The notes: generated from the letters alone by a model not told the origin. Positions 20,955 to 34,100 are shown, counted from the first letter of the stretch. The stretch: DNA of 64,000 bases from Thelephora terrestris (GCA_015956445.1 WIUZ02000010.1:496001-560000); one strand, 5' to 3'. Numbers and translations are program-made.

Positions 20955-22581
20955 ATGGGTAACGAGGAGAGTACAAGCAGCGACGTTTGCCACGGTTCAT
21001 CCCAGCAGCAACCGCGTATCCTCAAGGCCAGAGACCTCCCTTCGGTCGCAAAATACATGAAATCCGATGACTGCAGGAACGTATTTCTTATGGTGCGTTC
21101 GATATCCTTTACAGATGTTCACGACGCTGAAAGTTCTGCGGGATCATACACATACCTATCTCGTTATCTTACCACGTTGGTACCGCGACATCACTTAGTT
21201 GGGAGCCGGTATGTTTGCCCACCCCAAACTTCCCCACCAGGCAGAATCATTTAACCGGTGTGATTGGCTTATTTCTGCTTCCCGGAAAATCGGATGAACA
21301 GGTGTGAGCACATCAGCTGGAATCCCAGATTTCAGGTCCCCCGACACAGGCGAGTCTACGAATTTCCTGGAACGTTAAACGTAAACTGACTCGTTGTTTG
21401 GGTGCCGTGGACGCATGGGCGATTTCAACAGGGCTGTATGTAAGTGAAATGGAGACACTCAGCGGTAGCTACGACGCTGATCACTGACTGTTGTCGACCC
21501 GGTTTATCGCCACAGGCCAACCTCGCAAGGTTGCAACTAGATCGTCCAGAAGATGTCTTCGATATTCGTTTTTTCCGATCCAACCCACACCCGTTCTACG
21601 CCCTCGCGAAGGAACTCTATCCGGGCAGACATCGACCGACTATCACACATTCGTTCGTGCGTCTATTGGAAACCAAAGGTCTTTTGGGAACCTGTTTCAC
21701 GCAGAACATCGATACCTTGGAAAGACAGGCCGGAGTTTCAGCGGTGAAGCTGGTAGAAGCGCACGGAAGCTTTGCATCACAGAGTTGTATTGATTGCAAG
21801 GCGCCTTTCGATGCCAACGAGATTAGAAAGTTGATTCAGGATGACAAGATCCCCAGATGTGGCCGTTGCAAGGGATTGGTGAAACCCGATATCGTGTTCT
21901 TCGGAGAGGCTGTGAGTGTGATACTCTACTTCCCTTCATACCTCCTATTGTTTTTCGTATTCATTCATTTGCGCTCGTGTTTATCAATTGAGACACTTTC
22001 TCGTACTGATGATATAAAACCTCGCACAGCTCCCCCCGGTTTTCCACAAGAAATTGGCAAATTTGGCAGAAGCCGACCTACTCATCGTCATCGGAACATC
22101 ACTTCAAGTTCAACCCTTCGCATCGTTGACGTATCTCGTCCCAGGCTCCTGCCCAAGGGTTTTGATTAACCTGGAAGAAGCGGGGGATTTCGGGACTCGA
22201 CGAGACGATGTCATATTGCTAGGTAAATGCGACAGCGTCATAAAAGATCTCGCGAAGGAATTGGGATGGTACAAGGAACTCAAGGCTGCATGGGCTAAAA
22301 CGCGGACTTCTTTGGAAAATGCGCCCTCCACGGACGAGGAATCTGAGGAAGAACCGGAGGGCCAAGCTTCGGATGCCGAGGAGACGGCCGAAGAAAGGTT
22401 GAAGCGGGAAATCGCATGGTTGACGGAGTCCGTGGATGCTACACTCAGGATCACGGACGATTTGAAAGAACGCGTTCAGAAGGAGACTAAGGAGGAGGTT
22501 GTGGGGACATTGAGCCCCTCGAGCTCAGCGGAGAAGGCGGAGGACGAGGGAAACTTGGAAAAGGATGAACCGGATTCGTGA
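20955..22581 (+). CDS. HST2: class I sirtuin, NAD-dependent protein deacetylase (Hst2/SIRT2 type)
   Basis: Six exons give 383 residues: 20955-21092, a 10-nt exon 21199-21208, 21302-21349, an 8-nt exon 21432-21439, 21516-21911 and 22030-22581. They spell the Rossmann-fold NAD motif LGAGVSTSAGIPDFRS, then DTGLYANL, the TQNIDTLE motif, the catalytic His in LVEAHGS, a zinc site of two Cys pairs (CIDC and CGRC), KPDIVFFGE, and GTSLQVQPFA. The C-terminus is acidic and Glu-rich, unlike the core. Intron 3 uses a GC-AG donor (cacag/gcgagt). Both tiny exons are required to keep the conserved motif continuous, which makes the structure convincing despite their size. The enzyme removes acetyl groups from histones or other proteins using NAD. 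Confidence 0.9.
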
Positions 22582-23010
22582 TTTACGCTTGAAACTACTG
22601 GAACCCGACTCGGCGAGTGTCATCTGTTGTATGTACGATTAGCTGATTATACAGGAGCCTCGTATCCTTACCCTTCACACACTGCCCCGCGGCCGTGTGT
22701 GTTTGCACCGTGGAGGTTAAACTTCGAATCTCCGAAAGATCTCATGGGCACGACAGTATTTCCGTTGTTGTCTTCCATGTCTTGCCTTTGAGTTCTTGCC
22801 GCGCCCGGAGGGTGAGTACGGGCACATGGGCGGGTGCCAGCAGCATGGGCGCTTGGCCTCGGTCCGTTACTCGGCCTCGAGATCCGAGTGGAACACGCCG
22901 ATCACACGTTGCAGCCACTTATTAACCCTCTTTATCAACGCTCTGTCGTGCCTTCTCAGCCTCCGACTCCTTCCTCCGTCTCTTCATCACCATCTGGCAT
23001 CTTCTCCCTT

Positions 23011-24138
23011 ATGCCTCTAGACATCACCTTCGCCGTTTGCGCGACGCGTCAAGATGTTGTCAATGCTGTCAACGTCCTTAGGGAGTCTCCCTACGTCGTT
23101 ATCGATTGCGAAGGTATGTAGAACAGTGTTGCCACTTGGCACATTACATTCACCCCCGGGCTTACTCAATGATTTCTTTTGATAAGGCAAGCAATTAGGG
23201 ATGGAGGATGGTGCCCTGTCCCTCATCTGCGTCGGGACCGCCTTTGCGCAGTTCATCTTCCTCTTTGATGTCGTAGCCCTCACACGATATGACCTCCAGC
23301 CCTTGTTGAACTTCTTGGGTAGCAAGGTCATGAAGGTTGTATGGGATGGGCGCATGGACTATATCGAACTCTGGAGCACCTACAATGTTTCCATCGGAAA
23401 GAATGTGTGCGATTTACAAGTGGCGGAAGTTCTTTCCCGAAGCAGCTTCAGAGCGGAGCGTGATGATGAGAGATTGAGTCGCCTGGCGACGTCCTTCGGC
23501 CCTCAGGTGTGGAAGAACCCTTTGCAGTTCGCGGGGATCCACAGGGTAGTGGGGCTGCAACAGTGTTTGGAAGAGAACGGTTACAAAGGGTTGGTTGGCA
23601 AAGATCGTGAGTCTCTTGACCTTGTCGTCATTTTAAATATCTTTGAGTTCGTGCGCTCACGCGGAGACGCCGTTGTACCTCAGCTGAAGTCACAATGATG
23701 CACCGTCAGAATGACACGAAGATGTGGCTCGCCCGACCTCTTCCGTGGAAACTTCTCCGTTATGCCGCCGCCGATATATACCTTATCGCCCTCCTGTACG
23801 AGGACTTTTCGGCCAAAGGCTGGCTACCCCTCGGGACTAAATTCTTCGGGCGCTGCAACCGCTACGTCACGATGCATGAACAGTTTGGTCGGATCCGCAA
23901 AGAGACGGGATGCTTCCGCTCAGGGCCTTTCATTCCATTTGGCATACTGAGCGGAGGGGAGCTGAAGAATTGCTGGAAGACGACGTGCAATACGTGCGGG
24001 AGGAACATGTCCCTTTTTGCCTTTGAAACGGACGGGCAAGGGAGTAGGAGAAGGGTGTGTAGGTTGTGTTGGCTTTTGGCAGAAAAGTTCAGCGTGAGCT
24101 GCGATAGCCGATGGGTTCAGATCAGCATATCGCTCTGA
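23011..24138 (+). CDS. DEDDy-type 3'-5' exonuclease with C-terminal Cys-pair module
   Basis: Exons 23011-23113, 23187-23606 and 23684-24138 give 325 residues. The RNase D/WRN-like exonuclease residues are visible: Exo I Asp-x-Glu in YVVIDCEG, Exo II Asp in VVWDGRMDY, and Exo III Tyr-x3-Asp in RYAAADIYL. The domain is of the type in EXD/Egalitarian-like proteins acting on RNA or DNA 3' ends. After it come about 90 residues with CNTCG and CRLC pairs spaced like a zinc ribbon. The ATG at 23011 was taken because it directly precedes the first beta strand (ITFAVCATRQDV); upstream in-frame sequence is low-complexity. Exon 3 starts at the CTCAG acceptor giving PEVTMMHRQN; a nearer CAG would break the frame. 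Confidence 0.82.
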
Positions 24139-24331
24139 ACACCTCGAAATCCCCTCCTTGGGATTTTACGGTTCTTGGTTTCTGTCTCGGTTCTTTTACG
24201 ATGCACCCCCGCCGAGTTCTCACTCGAGAGAGTCAGGTCAGTCTCGGTGGTTGGTGTTGATGATGTATGGATCCATCCTTTGATGACCTGTTCGTTATTT
24301 CATAGCCTGTACTATCGTCTGTCTGTTTGTT

Positions 24332-24353
24332 TCTCTCTCTCTCTCTCTCTCTC
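24332..24353 (+). repeat. CT dinucleotide microsatellite
   Basis: About eleven uninterrupted CT units lie between the exonuclease gene and the APC2 start. CT-rich tracts are common in fungal promoters, so it may belong to the APC2 upstream region. Confidence 0.7.
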
Positions 24354-24506
24354 CCTTTGTTTGTAGACCTGGATGTTGTGCTCTAGATTGAATGTCAGAT
24401 TCTCCTTGGCGGCGTGGGAAATAGATAGGGAAACCTTTGCCTCCACACGCGTCGCAAACGCGAGACACGGCGACTCTCTTATCTTGCTCCTCTCCCCTCT
24501 ACGTAT

Positions 24507-27500
24507 ATGACTAGCCAAAGTGGACGGAGTCAGATCCTGGCGACATGGCAAGAAGCATTCACGAGACTGAACGCGAACCAGCCTGGTATCACCGGATTGA
24601 TGAACTTTACCAAGGTACGCGGCGCGTTTCTCCTTTGCCTGGATACTATATCGTTGAGTTGGATGGTTTAGGCGTGGAAGTTTGCCAGGGAATACTTATA
24701 TCCTATCGATATCAACAATCCGAGCACCAAAGTGTACGGTGCGATATCTCCGATCAACACTTTCCACGCGCACAACGCCCCTGACTTCGGATTTGGTTCT
24801 TTCGCCGGGTTTTTTTACATGTAGCTGCTCACGAGGTCAGGACTGCGTTTGAGGTTTTGGGAAAGGCGAGGCGACTGGCTGCGATTTTCGAGGCATTTTT
24901 AGGTACGCCGCTGCTCTCAATCCTGATATACGCAAAGAGATGACCTACGCGGCTGTAGAGGACATGCGAACGCAACAACACCTGATCACTCGCGACGTCA
25001 ACCATCACATGTCCCTACATGAGGTACGCGGTTTCTGAAGGGTCAATTCGCTTGAACTCTGAGGGTTTGATGACTCCAGTAGGAAACTTCCGACCCTCGA
25101 GCTGTGGCCGATCTTGTATATCGGTTGACGGAATGGCATTCTGCGTGGGAACCTGGCCAAGAGTAAGTTGATGCGATTTCGAGTGGTTTGTCACTAAAAT
25201 CCATACGCTCTGCATAGGTTCGGTCACCAAGTGCTCTCTGCGTTCAACCACACATTCCAAACACACGTGTTTTCTGTCCTTCCTGCTTCGTTCTCTTCGG
25301 GGTTCAAGTCCTTGATCGATATGACGCTCCAACCTTACCTCGACAAGGAAGAGTCAAGAAGCCGAGGTGGTGAATATCCAGCAGACCTTCGACTGTGGGC
25401 TGGTTTCGAGTGCCTGGGGATGCTCGAACGATACGAATCGCTGATCTCGTCCGTTTGTTATGAGGCCATCGAGAAACACGTCTGGGATAAGTGCGCCAGA
25501 TCGTGGGCAGAGCCGGAACTTGTGAACCTGAGAGAATGGATTACGGATTGCATTGTCCCGTGGATGTTATTGCCATACGCCCGTGGCGCACGAAATTGTG
25601 GGGAAGGCCTTTGACATAGCGGCATCCGAGAGGCGACTGACATACGTTTAGCTGAGGAGGCCAAGGTTATGCTTCAGGGTGTCGGAGCGAGGTTTGATTT
25701 CCATATGTGCAAGACGTTGTGTGATTTGAGGTCCGTGAGAGGCGCGGGGGTTTATGGAGTTGGCTGACATCTTTCCTTGAAGGATTGGTGAAATTTTCGA
25801 TATCATAGTGGATTATCCGGATTCGAAGGGGGCGTTGCAAGACCTCAAGGTTAGCCCGCTGCTTCCTTCGTTCAAGAGACTTAGTTCAAGAGACTTGGTG
25901 ATGAACCGCTGTTTAGGAATGTTTGCAAAGGGTGGACCAAAGATCACAACTGGTCCTGGCTTTGCGAAGGGCGTAAGAACTCCCTTAGTTCCTTCGTCAC
26001 CCATCTAAATGCCATCAACCGTAGCAACGCACGGAGACTACTACACCCTGGAGCGGACACCAAAGATATCCTCGCTCAATACGTGTCCATCATGCGGTGC
26101 CTACGATTCATTGACCCGCCTGGAGTTCTCTTACACAAGGTTGCGGATCCTATCCGCAAATACTTGAGGTAACGCGCAGGCTCCAGATGTTTACTGATCT
26201 AACTTCGGTGTTAGGGGTCGACCAGATACGATCCGTTGCATCGTGGCCAACCTTGTTGGAGACAAGGAAAGCGGCGATTCTTTGGCGGATGTTGATGAAC
26301 CCGTTCAACCCCTTTCACAAGTACAGTTGGAAGACTATTCCGACCCGAATTGGGAGCCTGAGCCGATCGATGCTGGACCGGACTTTCGAAAGAATAAACC
26401 TTCAGATACGATCAGTACCCTCGTCAGCATCTATGACTCTAAGGACCTATTTGTTAAGGAATTACAAGTACTGCTAGCTCAGAGATTGCTCCTGGTCCAG
26501 GATGGAAATTTTGACAATGAGGTAAGATCATCCCCTCCATAACTCAATCACTGGTCTCTAAGTTTACCCTCCCCCTTTTGCGCGGTCGTATGTAGCGGAG
26601 GAACATTGAGATCCTCAAAGTCCGGTTCGGGGAGGCACAGCTACAGGTTTGCGAAGTCATGTTGAAGGACATGACGGATTCGAAACGGATCGACCAACAT
26701 ATCCAAACACAGAACGAGGTCTCGTCCTCCCTCCGTTGTCTTTTGCTCCTGCTCAACGAGGCGTGTAGTGTGTTTTACATTCGACGATCATTTCAAGGCA
26801 TTTCTGGCCACCTCTACAGGGGAATAAGTTGATCATGCCAACACAATTCAAGGAGTGAGCTTGGTGCGCTCTCCATGAACGCAGTAACACTGACGCGGGC
26901 TGGTAGAGTGCAGGATCAGTACGCGAATGGGTTCGCGGAATTCAAGCCAGACAAAAAATTGCATTGGTTACCTCAGCTCGGGACGATAACTCTAGAGGTC
27001 GAACTCCAAGACCGTACCATCGAAGCGGAAGTTACACCGCTTGAGGCTGCCGTGATCGGCCTCTTTGGGGAGAAGGGTGCGTTTTTGGCTCCATTTGAAT
27101 CATTTTCACGTATTCTGAGGAAACCCTATAGACCGATGGACGACAGAGGCTTTAACATCGAGTGTCGGAGGGACCATCGAGGAGTCGGCGATGACGAAAG
27201 CATTGAACAAGTGGGTGAACTTGGGAGTTATCAAGGAGAACGAGGGAGGGGAGTTCATTTTGCTAGAAATACAAGAAGAAGGAGGGGCGAAACCCACTGC
27301 ATCTCGACAAGGTACGCGGTGTCCCATCTCCTCTGCCGGATCGGCCATCTGACATTCGAACAGCCGTGATGGAGGAAGCGCCTTCCGTCATGACTGTCGA
27401 GCAACAACAAGCAGAGCAAATGAAGGTGTATTGGAGGGTACACGTTCTCTCCGCCTCCACTCTTGCCCCATCTAACGAGGTTTTCCCCAGTTCATTGAAG

Positions 27501-27667
27501 GAATGTTGACGAACTTGGGATCACTTCCCCTCGATCGAATACAAACCATGCTTCGGATTGCTCCCGGCTACGATAAGACCGTAGAGCAACTCGCCGCGTT
27601 CATGGAGGCGGCTCGCCGGGAAGGTCTGGTTACAGTCCATGGAGCGCATTGGAAACTCAATCGATGA
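24507..27667 (+). CDS. APC2: anaphase-promoting complex subunit 2 (cullin-type), with a 1-nt frame break
   Basis: Sixteen exons chain to about 770 residues if one base is added. The start is the ATG at 24507 (MTSQSGRSQILATWQEAF), which is in frame with FTRLNANQPGITGLMNF, rather than the ATG at 24545 in another frame. Key parts are FGHQVLSAFNHTF, RFDFHMCKTLCDLR, RRLLHPGADTKDILAQYV, the cullin homology core (LVSIYDSKDLFVKELQVLLA; ILKVRFGEAQLQVCEVMLKD; IISRHFWPPLQ; KKLHWLPQLGTITLEVEL) and a C-terminal winged helix (GYDKTVEQLAAFMEAARREG). Apc2 is the cullin of the APC/C E3 ligase that drives mitotic exit. In exon 2 a run of seven T (24810-24816) leaves FAGFF and HVAAHEVRTAFEV one base out of frame; eight T would fix it. 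Confidence 0.9.
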
Positions 27668-29497
27668 ACGCATTTTTCGTCGCGTATTCCATCGATGTTT
27701 ACCAGATGCATGGCCTGTCGGATTCTTTCATTTTTTCGGCGTGTCTTCTGGAATTTTGTAGAACATGGGTCAGAGCATCAGGGAATAGACTCAGAGTAGC
27801 TCCTGTCGATCCACTTCATCACGATCACCGGTCACCGTTGGGTACAGGGACTCGATGTTCCATAGTTCCGGAAAACCACACTTCCCTGTACTCAGTGCAA
27901 GGGCCCCTGTTCCCTTTTAACTCAGATTAACTCCGGCTTGAGCCTTGGGAACATGATTTCTGTGGGCCCAATGGAAAATCTGACATTGTCACCGGGATTC
28001 CGCGACATCGTGTGCGCCTGGAACGACGGAACTGCAAAAACACAGACTGAGACTGTTGGTACCGCAGGAGCGTTTCAAAGCGCAGACCCTCAAGTACGCT
28101 GAAGCTCGGTGAACCTGGCCTGTTCTGCGTGGGCAACGGGGCCAGGAGCAGCCCCCCTGCGCCCAACATGCGTCTTTGGCGTGATGATAAACTCATCCTT
28201 CACCCCCCATCATGCAATGGACGAAAAACTGATGCACGAAGGCTCACATTATTTTGCCGTCTGCCGAAACGATCAGGCGGCACTGTCGCATACTCAGCTG
28301 CCTTCCAGTTCGACCAAGTCCAAGTCGCCATTTCCGACTTTTTTACCTGTCCCATGACCCAAAGGTCGCAATCCTTCCCTCGCACACCAGCGTTATGAGG
28401 ATCCCGACTCTTGCTGGAACAATTTCTTGCGATGGTCCGACTCCACCGCCCGGTGTCGTTGACAACCCTACGGACATCCCAGCTCCAGCGAGCGACCTGC
28501 AGTCTTGTTCGGACCTTGACATGCCAATCAACTTTTCCTAGCAATTTTACTGCGGTTATTCGGTGAGACCAACTTGGGATTCGTTACTCGGCCTCCTTGT
28601 TGACATTACTATCTGATAGTTCCTCCTGCTCTTGGCAAATGCTCGGAGTGGGCCATTTCATTGAACCTCTCTTGAAAGTATCTTAGCACGAGTTCACGGT
28701 CGGCTTGTCTCTCGCATATCCTGGAGCTAGACTCAGTCCTTATCCGTCAATGGGACTGGACTGCCAAGTTGACTCCTGGAAGTGGGATCTTCCTCTCGTA
28801 CATCATCGACCTCTTCCTCCAGATTTGTCTCTCCCACGCGAACTCTCCATCAGCCTTTCCGACCTTGGCTGCTCGTCAAGTTCGCAACACCGCCAGCCCC
28901 CTTCTTGTTTCTATCTGTCGGACAAACCGTCCCTATGACGATGACCTAGTTGTAGCTGCAGAAGAGTCCGTCAACCGCATCTCCGCCGTTGCTCAGTCGG
29001 AGGGATTGCTCACCTATCCTCTGGCGTCGTACGAAAACTGCACTATCAAACACGACTTGGCCAATTGTTGCAGACAATGTTTTGATCGTTCCTCTAGTTC
29101 TTGTGGGCGCTTGCTTATACCTATCTGAATACGAATACCTTATGCCCGTTATATGGCTAAACCCCATTTTATCTGGCCCCGCTCGAGCAAACAACATCCT
29201 CGCCGCTCCGCAGATTTTACGCAAAGCGCCTTCCTGTTGTGGCTGTGTAAACGCCGATCGGCTGGGTTTCCTCGAGAAATCGGAAACGACCGCGTTTCCT
29301 CACAATCTTGACCTTCCTTGGGATACGCGGTGGAAGCCTCCCCAGTTCCTGCTCCGGAATTCTCGATGACCGACTCGACCTCGACTCTTCACGGGCACTC
29401 GAAGCGACTATAAGAACCGCGGTAGACGAGCTTCTCTACTTTGCGGTATCATTCTACACTTTGTCCACCACCACCTCTGAGTTCTCCAGCCTACGCT
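27668..29497. other. 1.8-kb intergenic stretch, no supported gene
   Basis: Open frames of up to about 120 codons exist on both strands (for example 28769-29128 plus) but none shows a known domain, a start with supporting context or a believable exon chain. The last few hundred bases are C/T-rich, consistent with the promoter of the methyltransferase. Confidence 0.5.
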
Positions 29498-30971
29498 ATG
29501 GCGATGGTTCAAGAACGATCCTCCTCTACAGCCCTTGGAGACTTTAACGCTCTCGTCGAACACTTGCACAGCGTTATCGACACCATCGCTTCTCAAGTCG
29601 TCAACACCATCGATACTCGAGATCCTTCCCTCGTTTCTGACAAACCCTCGACACCAGCATCCTCTGAATTGCTCAGCGCGTTCCGGAAATTTACAAAGTT
29701 GTCGGACGAATTTTCGTCCTACGCCACGTCTCCATCAGAACACTTGACTGCGATCGCGGGAGCGTTTTACGAGTCGACCGCTTTGAATGTCGTGTCTGAG
29801 TTGGGTATCGCGGACCTTTTAGGGAAGGAGAGGGTTCCCGTGAATCAGCTTGCGAAGGAGGCCAACGTCGACGAGGGTCGCTTGCGTGGGTTGCGGTGTC
29901 CGTCATGCGGGGAGACTTGGACTTACTGTTTTATTTAGGACACGTCATGAGAATGCTTGCGAACCGACAGGTTTTCCGCGAGACGGAGTACGGCTCAGAT
30001 GTTTTCATGAACAATAGGATGTCGTCCATCTTGCTCAGTTCCCATGAGAAGAACCTGAAGGGTTTCATCGGCCACTGGTACAGTCGTTCCCTAACCTTCC
30101 GTGATTCATGGGCTCAAGGCGATTTGTGTATAGGTCTGACGATGGGTACCGTTCAGCCGACTCTACCCTCAAGGCGTTCCGACCAGAGAACGCCAACAAG
30201 TCGATCTTTGAGGTCCACCACGGAATGTCTCTCTGGGATTACTTCGGTCGTCCTGAGGGAGTCGTGGCCCGCGAGAGAGGAAACAGGGCCATGGTCGGTG
30301 CGGAACCCATCCTGCACGGAGGACTGATCTACGATTACGATTGGACAAAACACGGAGAATCGGCTACCATTCTGGACGTCGGTGCTGGAATGGGCGGGGC
30401 TGCGATCGAGCTGACGAGGAAGTTTCCGAAGCTGAGGATTATCATGCAGGACAAGCCGGAGGTCATCGAATCTGCGAAGAAGGTACGTTCGCTTCTGCGG
30501 CCCGAAACCTACTCCCGAAACTAACGGGGATTCGCGTTATAGTTCTGGGAAACCAACGCGCCAGAATGCCTTCCTCGGGTGACGATGGTCCCACACAATT
30601 TCTTCGCCCCCCAACCCTCCCAGATCTCACAACTCCCTTCCCCTCCAAAAGTCTACTTCCTTCGCTTCGTCTTGCACGACTGGTTCGAGGACGACTGCGT
30701 CAAGATCCTGAAGAACATTCGCGACGTGATCCCAAGCGAAGAGGCTGGGGGTCGGTTGTATATCGCAGAGATCCTGTTGGACAGGGACAGTGATAGGTTC
30801 AAGTACATGGTTTCTGCGCATATGATGAATATGACCGGTGCGCTAGAGAGGAAGGAGGGGGAATTCGCTGAGATCCTGAAGAGGAGCGGGTTCAGGATTA
30901 TGAATGTGCATAGGAACAAAGGTTTTATTTCGTTGATAGAGGCTGTCCCGGTGGAGGCATCCAAAGTGTAA
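29498..30971 (+). CDS. SAM-dependent O-methyltransferase (family 2)
   Basis: Exons 29498-29885, 29939-30077, 30134-30482 and 30543-30971 give 434 residues. The N-terminal half is the helical dimerisation region (ALNVVSELGIADLLG; NQLAKEANVDEGRLR). The catalytic half carries SAM motif I ILDVGAGMGGAAIEL, the acidic loop LRIIMQDKPEVIE, and the catalytic His motif FVLHDWFEDDCVKILKNI, with ERKEGEFAEILKRSGF near the end. Family members methylate hydroxyl groups of secondary metabolites or phenolics. The acceptor is unknown and there is no obvious biosynthetic cluster around it. The start is the first ATG of two in MAMVQERSS. Confidence 0.88.
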
Positions 30972-31123
30972 TTAATTTCTGGGTGTTGGCATTGTTGTAT
31001 GAGCGTATAGTGTATGGAACAGCTTGGAGCACGAAAGCAAGGAAACGAGGCACAGCAGGAGATAAGACGAACTACGCTACCAAATAAACCGCTCAAAGGG
31101 AGATAGACAACACATCCAACAGA

Positions 31124-34100
31124 CTACCTCTTTGATTTCATGCCCCTCCGTGTCTTTTTGTCCCCTTTGACTTTCGCTCTCTTCTCGTCACCAGCGCCCT
31201 CGTTGGAAGTTCCATCACGTTTCCGCTTCTTTTCAGCCGAAGCCTTGACACTGACCACTGTCGAAGTCCCACGCCCGGCCTTCGAGATCTGGGTCTCGGC
31301 CACCGTCCAATCCGCAGAATCTGTGTCGATTGCATACCTACAGCGAAAGGCGAAAAGGAAAATAGAGCCGGGGTGGTTCAAATCGTCAGCCTAAGAGTCG
31401 ATGATCGGAGGGGGGGTCGTTTCGGGCATCCTTTCGACACGTACTTTGACAGATCCAACGAGTTTATCATCTCCCTCTGCTTCTCCCTTAACTCGCGGGT
31501 GACCTCGTTTCCTGCTTCCCGGAGCTCATCGTCGATCGTGACCTCGACCGGCTTCATCTTCCCGAGAGTTTCGGCGGCCCTGATGGTCCTCTGGTCTTCG
31601 ATCCCATCAGCAGTCGGTGGTGGTGGGAGTTCCGCTTCGAGGGCGGACTTTTGAACGTCCATCAGCCGTTTGCAAATCTTCCGTATCGACTTGACGAACA
31701 ATGCCAGCGCTTGATTGACGGGGAGACTCAACTCCTCCTGTGGCGAGTTCAATCCCGTGCTTGGACGGGGTGACACGCACGTACCTCAACCTGCTCGATG
31801 GTTTTCCTCTGTAGCCCAAGAGCGAGAAGGATCGAACTCTGGACAGCGCCCAGCCTCACCTCTTCGCCGAGCCTTTTCTCGAAGTAGAGCGAGGAGACGA
31901 TAGGGAGGAGATCCATGATGACGTGGTAGTCGATCAAGTTGTTGGCGTATGATTCTAGTCGTTTGAGGTCAAACGGCCCAAGGTAGATACCCAACTCGGC
32001 GACGCCAAGATCTGAGACGGGTCAGTTTATGAATGAAGCTTAAACAAAAAGCGACCAACCTCGCTTGGATTGATCTTTTTCTGCGTTTTTTGCACCGGCA
32101 TTGGCAGCTTCGATAACACTGAGTGCGGTGACGCTACCGAACTCTCTGAAGTTATAAGAGAGTAATGTTAGGAACCGGCGGCGAAAATCTAGGATAAATG
32201 TGTTTAGCGTGATCGATGTGGGTAGTTAGTGTATTTTGCGCACCTTTCGCGAACTCAGATAGCCATTCCAATTCACTCTCCGAAGTGCTGTTCAATCCGC
32301 GAACCATGATACAGGAATGCTCGCCAGTGAGTTCGCTAGTTGTCTGGCGCATATACAACGGCACATAACCCGCCCTTTTCCAAAACCTGAACGGGGGGAT
32401 TTCCGTTAGCAAAAACGATGATTAACAGCGAGTAAACCGACCGTAGGAGTTGTGGGGTAAGACCGTACGAGACACCGAGGTAATCCAAAGTCTCCGGTTT
32501 CCTTTCGGACAACCTGAGTAGTAACGGCGGCATCTCTGATGGCGCGCGAACAGAAGGTTCGTCCGTGAGCAAATCCGTAGACTGCTCCTGATCGTCAGAG
32601 AAGAAAACAGCCTCGTTGCTAAATAGATAACGTACCTTCCCCACCTTCCCAGGGAAAGGGTACTCTGGTTCTACTCGAGTTTCTTCGTCGACGCTCATGA
32701 CCTCTCCACTATAATAAGCGTTCAAGGCTTTCAAGGCCCTCGAACCATAACCCATCTGCTAAACGTTAGCCTGAGAACAATAAAGAGAACGTCACTCAGA
32801 CGTACGCCTGCGTAATCCGGATGCGTTGCGATCCTGATAACTCTCGCCCCGGACAAGGAAGCGAACTTGTTCTCTTGAAATTGCTGCGAGATTGTCCAGG
32901 GTATCATATCTCCCCCGGCGCGGATACCCCTATTCAAGTTATCCATGATCACTTTCTTACTGATGCTTCCTTCCAACGCAACCTGTAACACCACGAGAGG
33001 CTCAGGTAGGTGGGTTTCGTCATCCTTAAGAGGTGGTAGAAGAACAAATAGGTGATGTGCGGGGGCGTCAGACATGAGTTGAAGATCGTTTGGCTGGTTC
33101 TTGTAATGGCTCGCGACGTAAAGGGCCATCATTCGTTGAAGAAAAACCTCAGATGCAGGGTGGTAACTGAAAAGCGTATCCCGCGAGACGTAATATAGCT
33201 CGCACTTTGACGGATGCGGACAACCTTGCGCGGAACCCTTGGAAACAATCGTAGCATCCAAGCAGAGTAGGCCGTTCAACCATCTCTCGACTTTGTCGCC
33301 AGCTGAATAACGGATGGGAGTTTCGAGTTTGATTTCCCGAAGGTTGCGAACCTTCGGGGCGGCTTTATGCACGGGCTTTTTAGAGACCGAACTTGAAGCG
33401 GCTGCTTGTTCCGGAGCAGCTTCCTTCGAAAGAGAGGGGCGAGTAGATTCTCGGAGCTGTTGTATGAGCTTCAGCGATAATGAACGGCCGGTGCCCTCGT
33501 AACCATTGATTGTAGAAGCCATGAACACGAGATAGGGGCCGATGAGGTTCCGCACGAGGGGAAGCGGTATCGCGGCAGCTTCGTCAATGATGACAAGTTC
33601 GGCTTGTCCGAGCACATGAGCATCTTGTGGTTGGATATACTGTGATAGGATTAAAAACCGTGGAGATACCAGTCGAGGTTAGCGGAAGCACACCTGTATG
33701 GTCTGCCGGTGGTCACGGAAAATGTTCACCCGGACAATCGCCTTGTTAAATTCCGGATTCGTGCTTTGAGCGATGTCGTAATCAAGGTGCTCCTCATACC
33801 CTAAAGCGTCCATCCCCTTGAAGATAAACTCGAAGAGAGTCTTCAGATTCTCAGGGCTGGGGCTCGTCACAAATATATTTGAATAGCCATGAGCAAGTGC
33901 AGCAGCGATCGAAAGTCCAAGAGCAGCGGATTTTCCTCGCCCCCGCGCGGCAGTCAGCGTAACAGTAGAAGAGAGCGTCTTCTCGGAGATAGCGTCGACA
34001 AAGGTGAGGATAGCCTTGGCTTGGTCAAGTGTCTTTGCAAGTTTGACGAGTTCGCCGACAGGTTTCGTGTCAAGGAGGTTTTCTTTCAGGTCCGCTAGTT

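Noticed and set aside
24545-24784. ORF beginning MARSIHETE as the APC2 start
   Set aside because: Wrong frame; the conserved TRLNANQPGITGLMNF segment is in the frame opened by the ATG at 24507.
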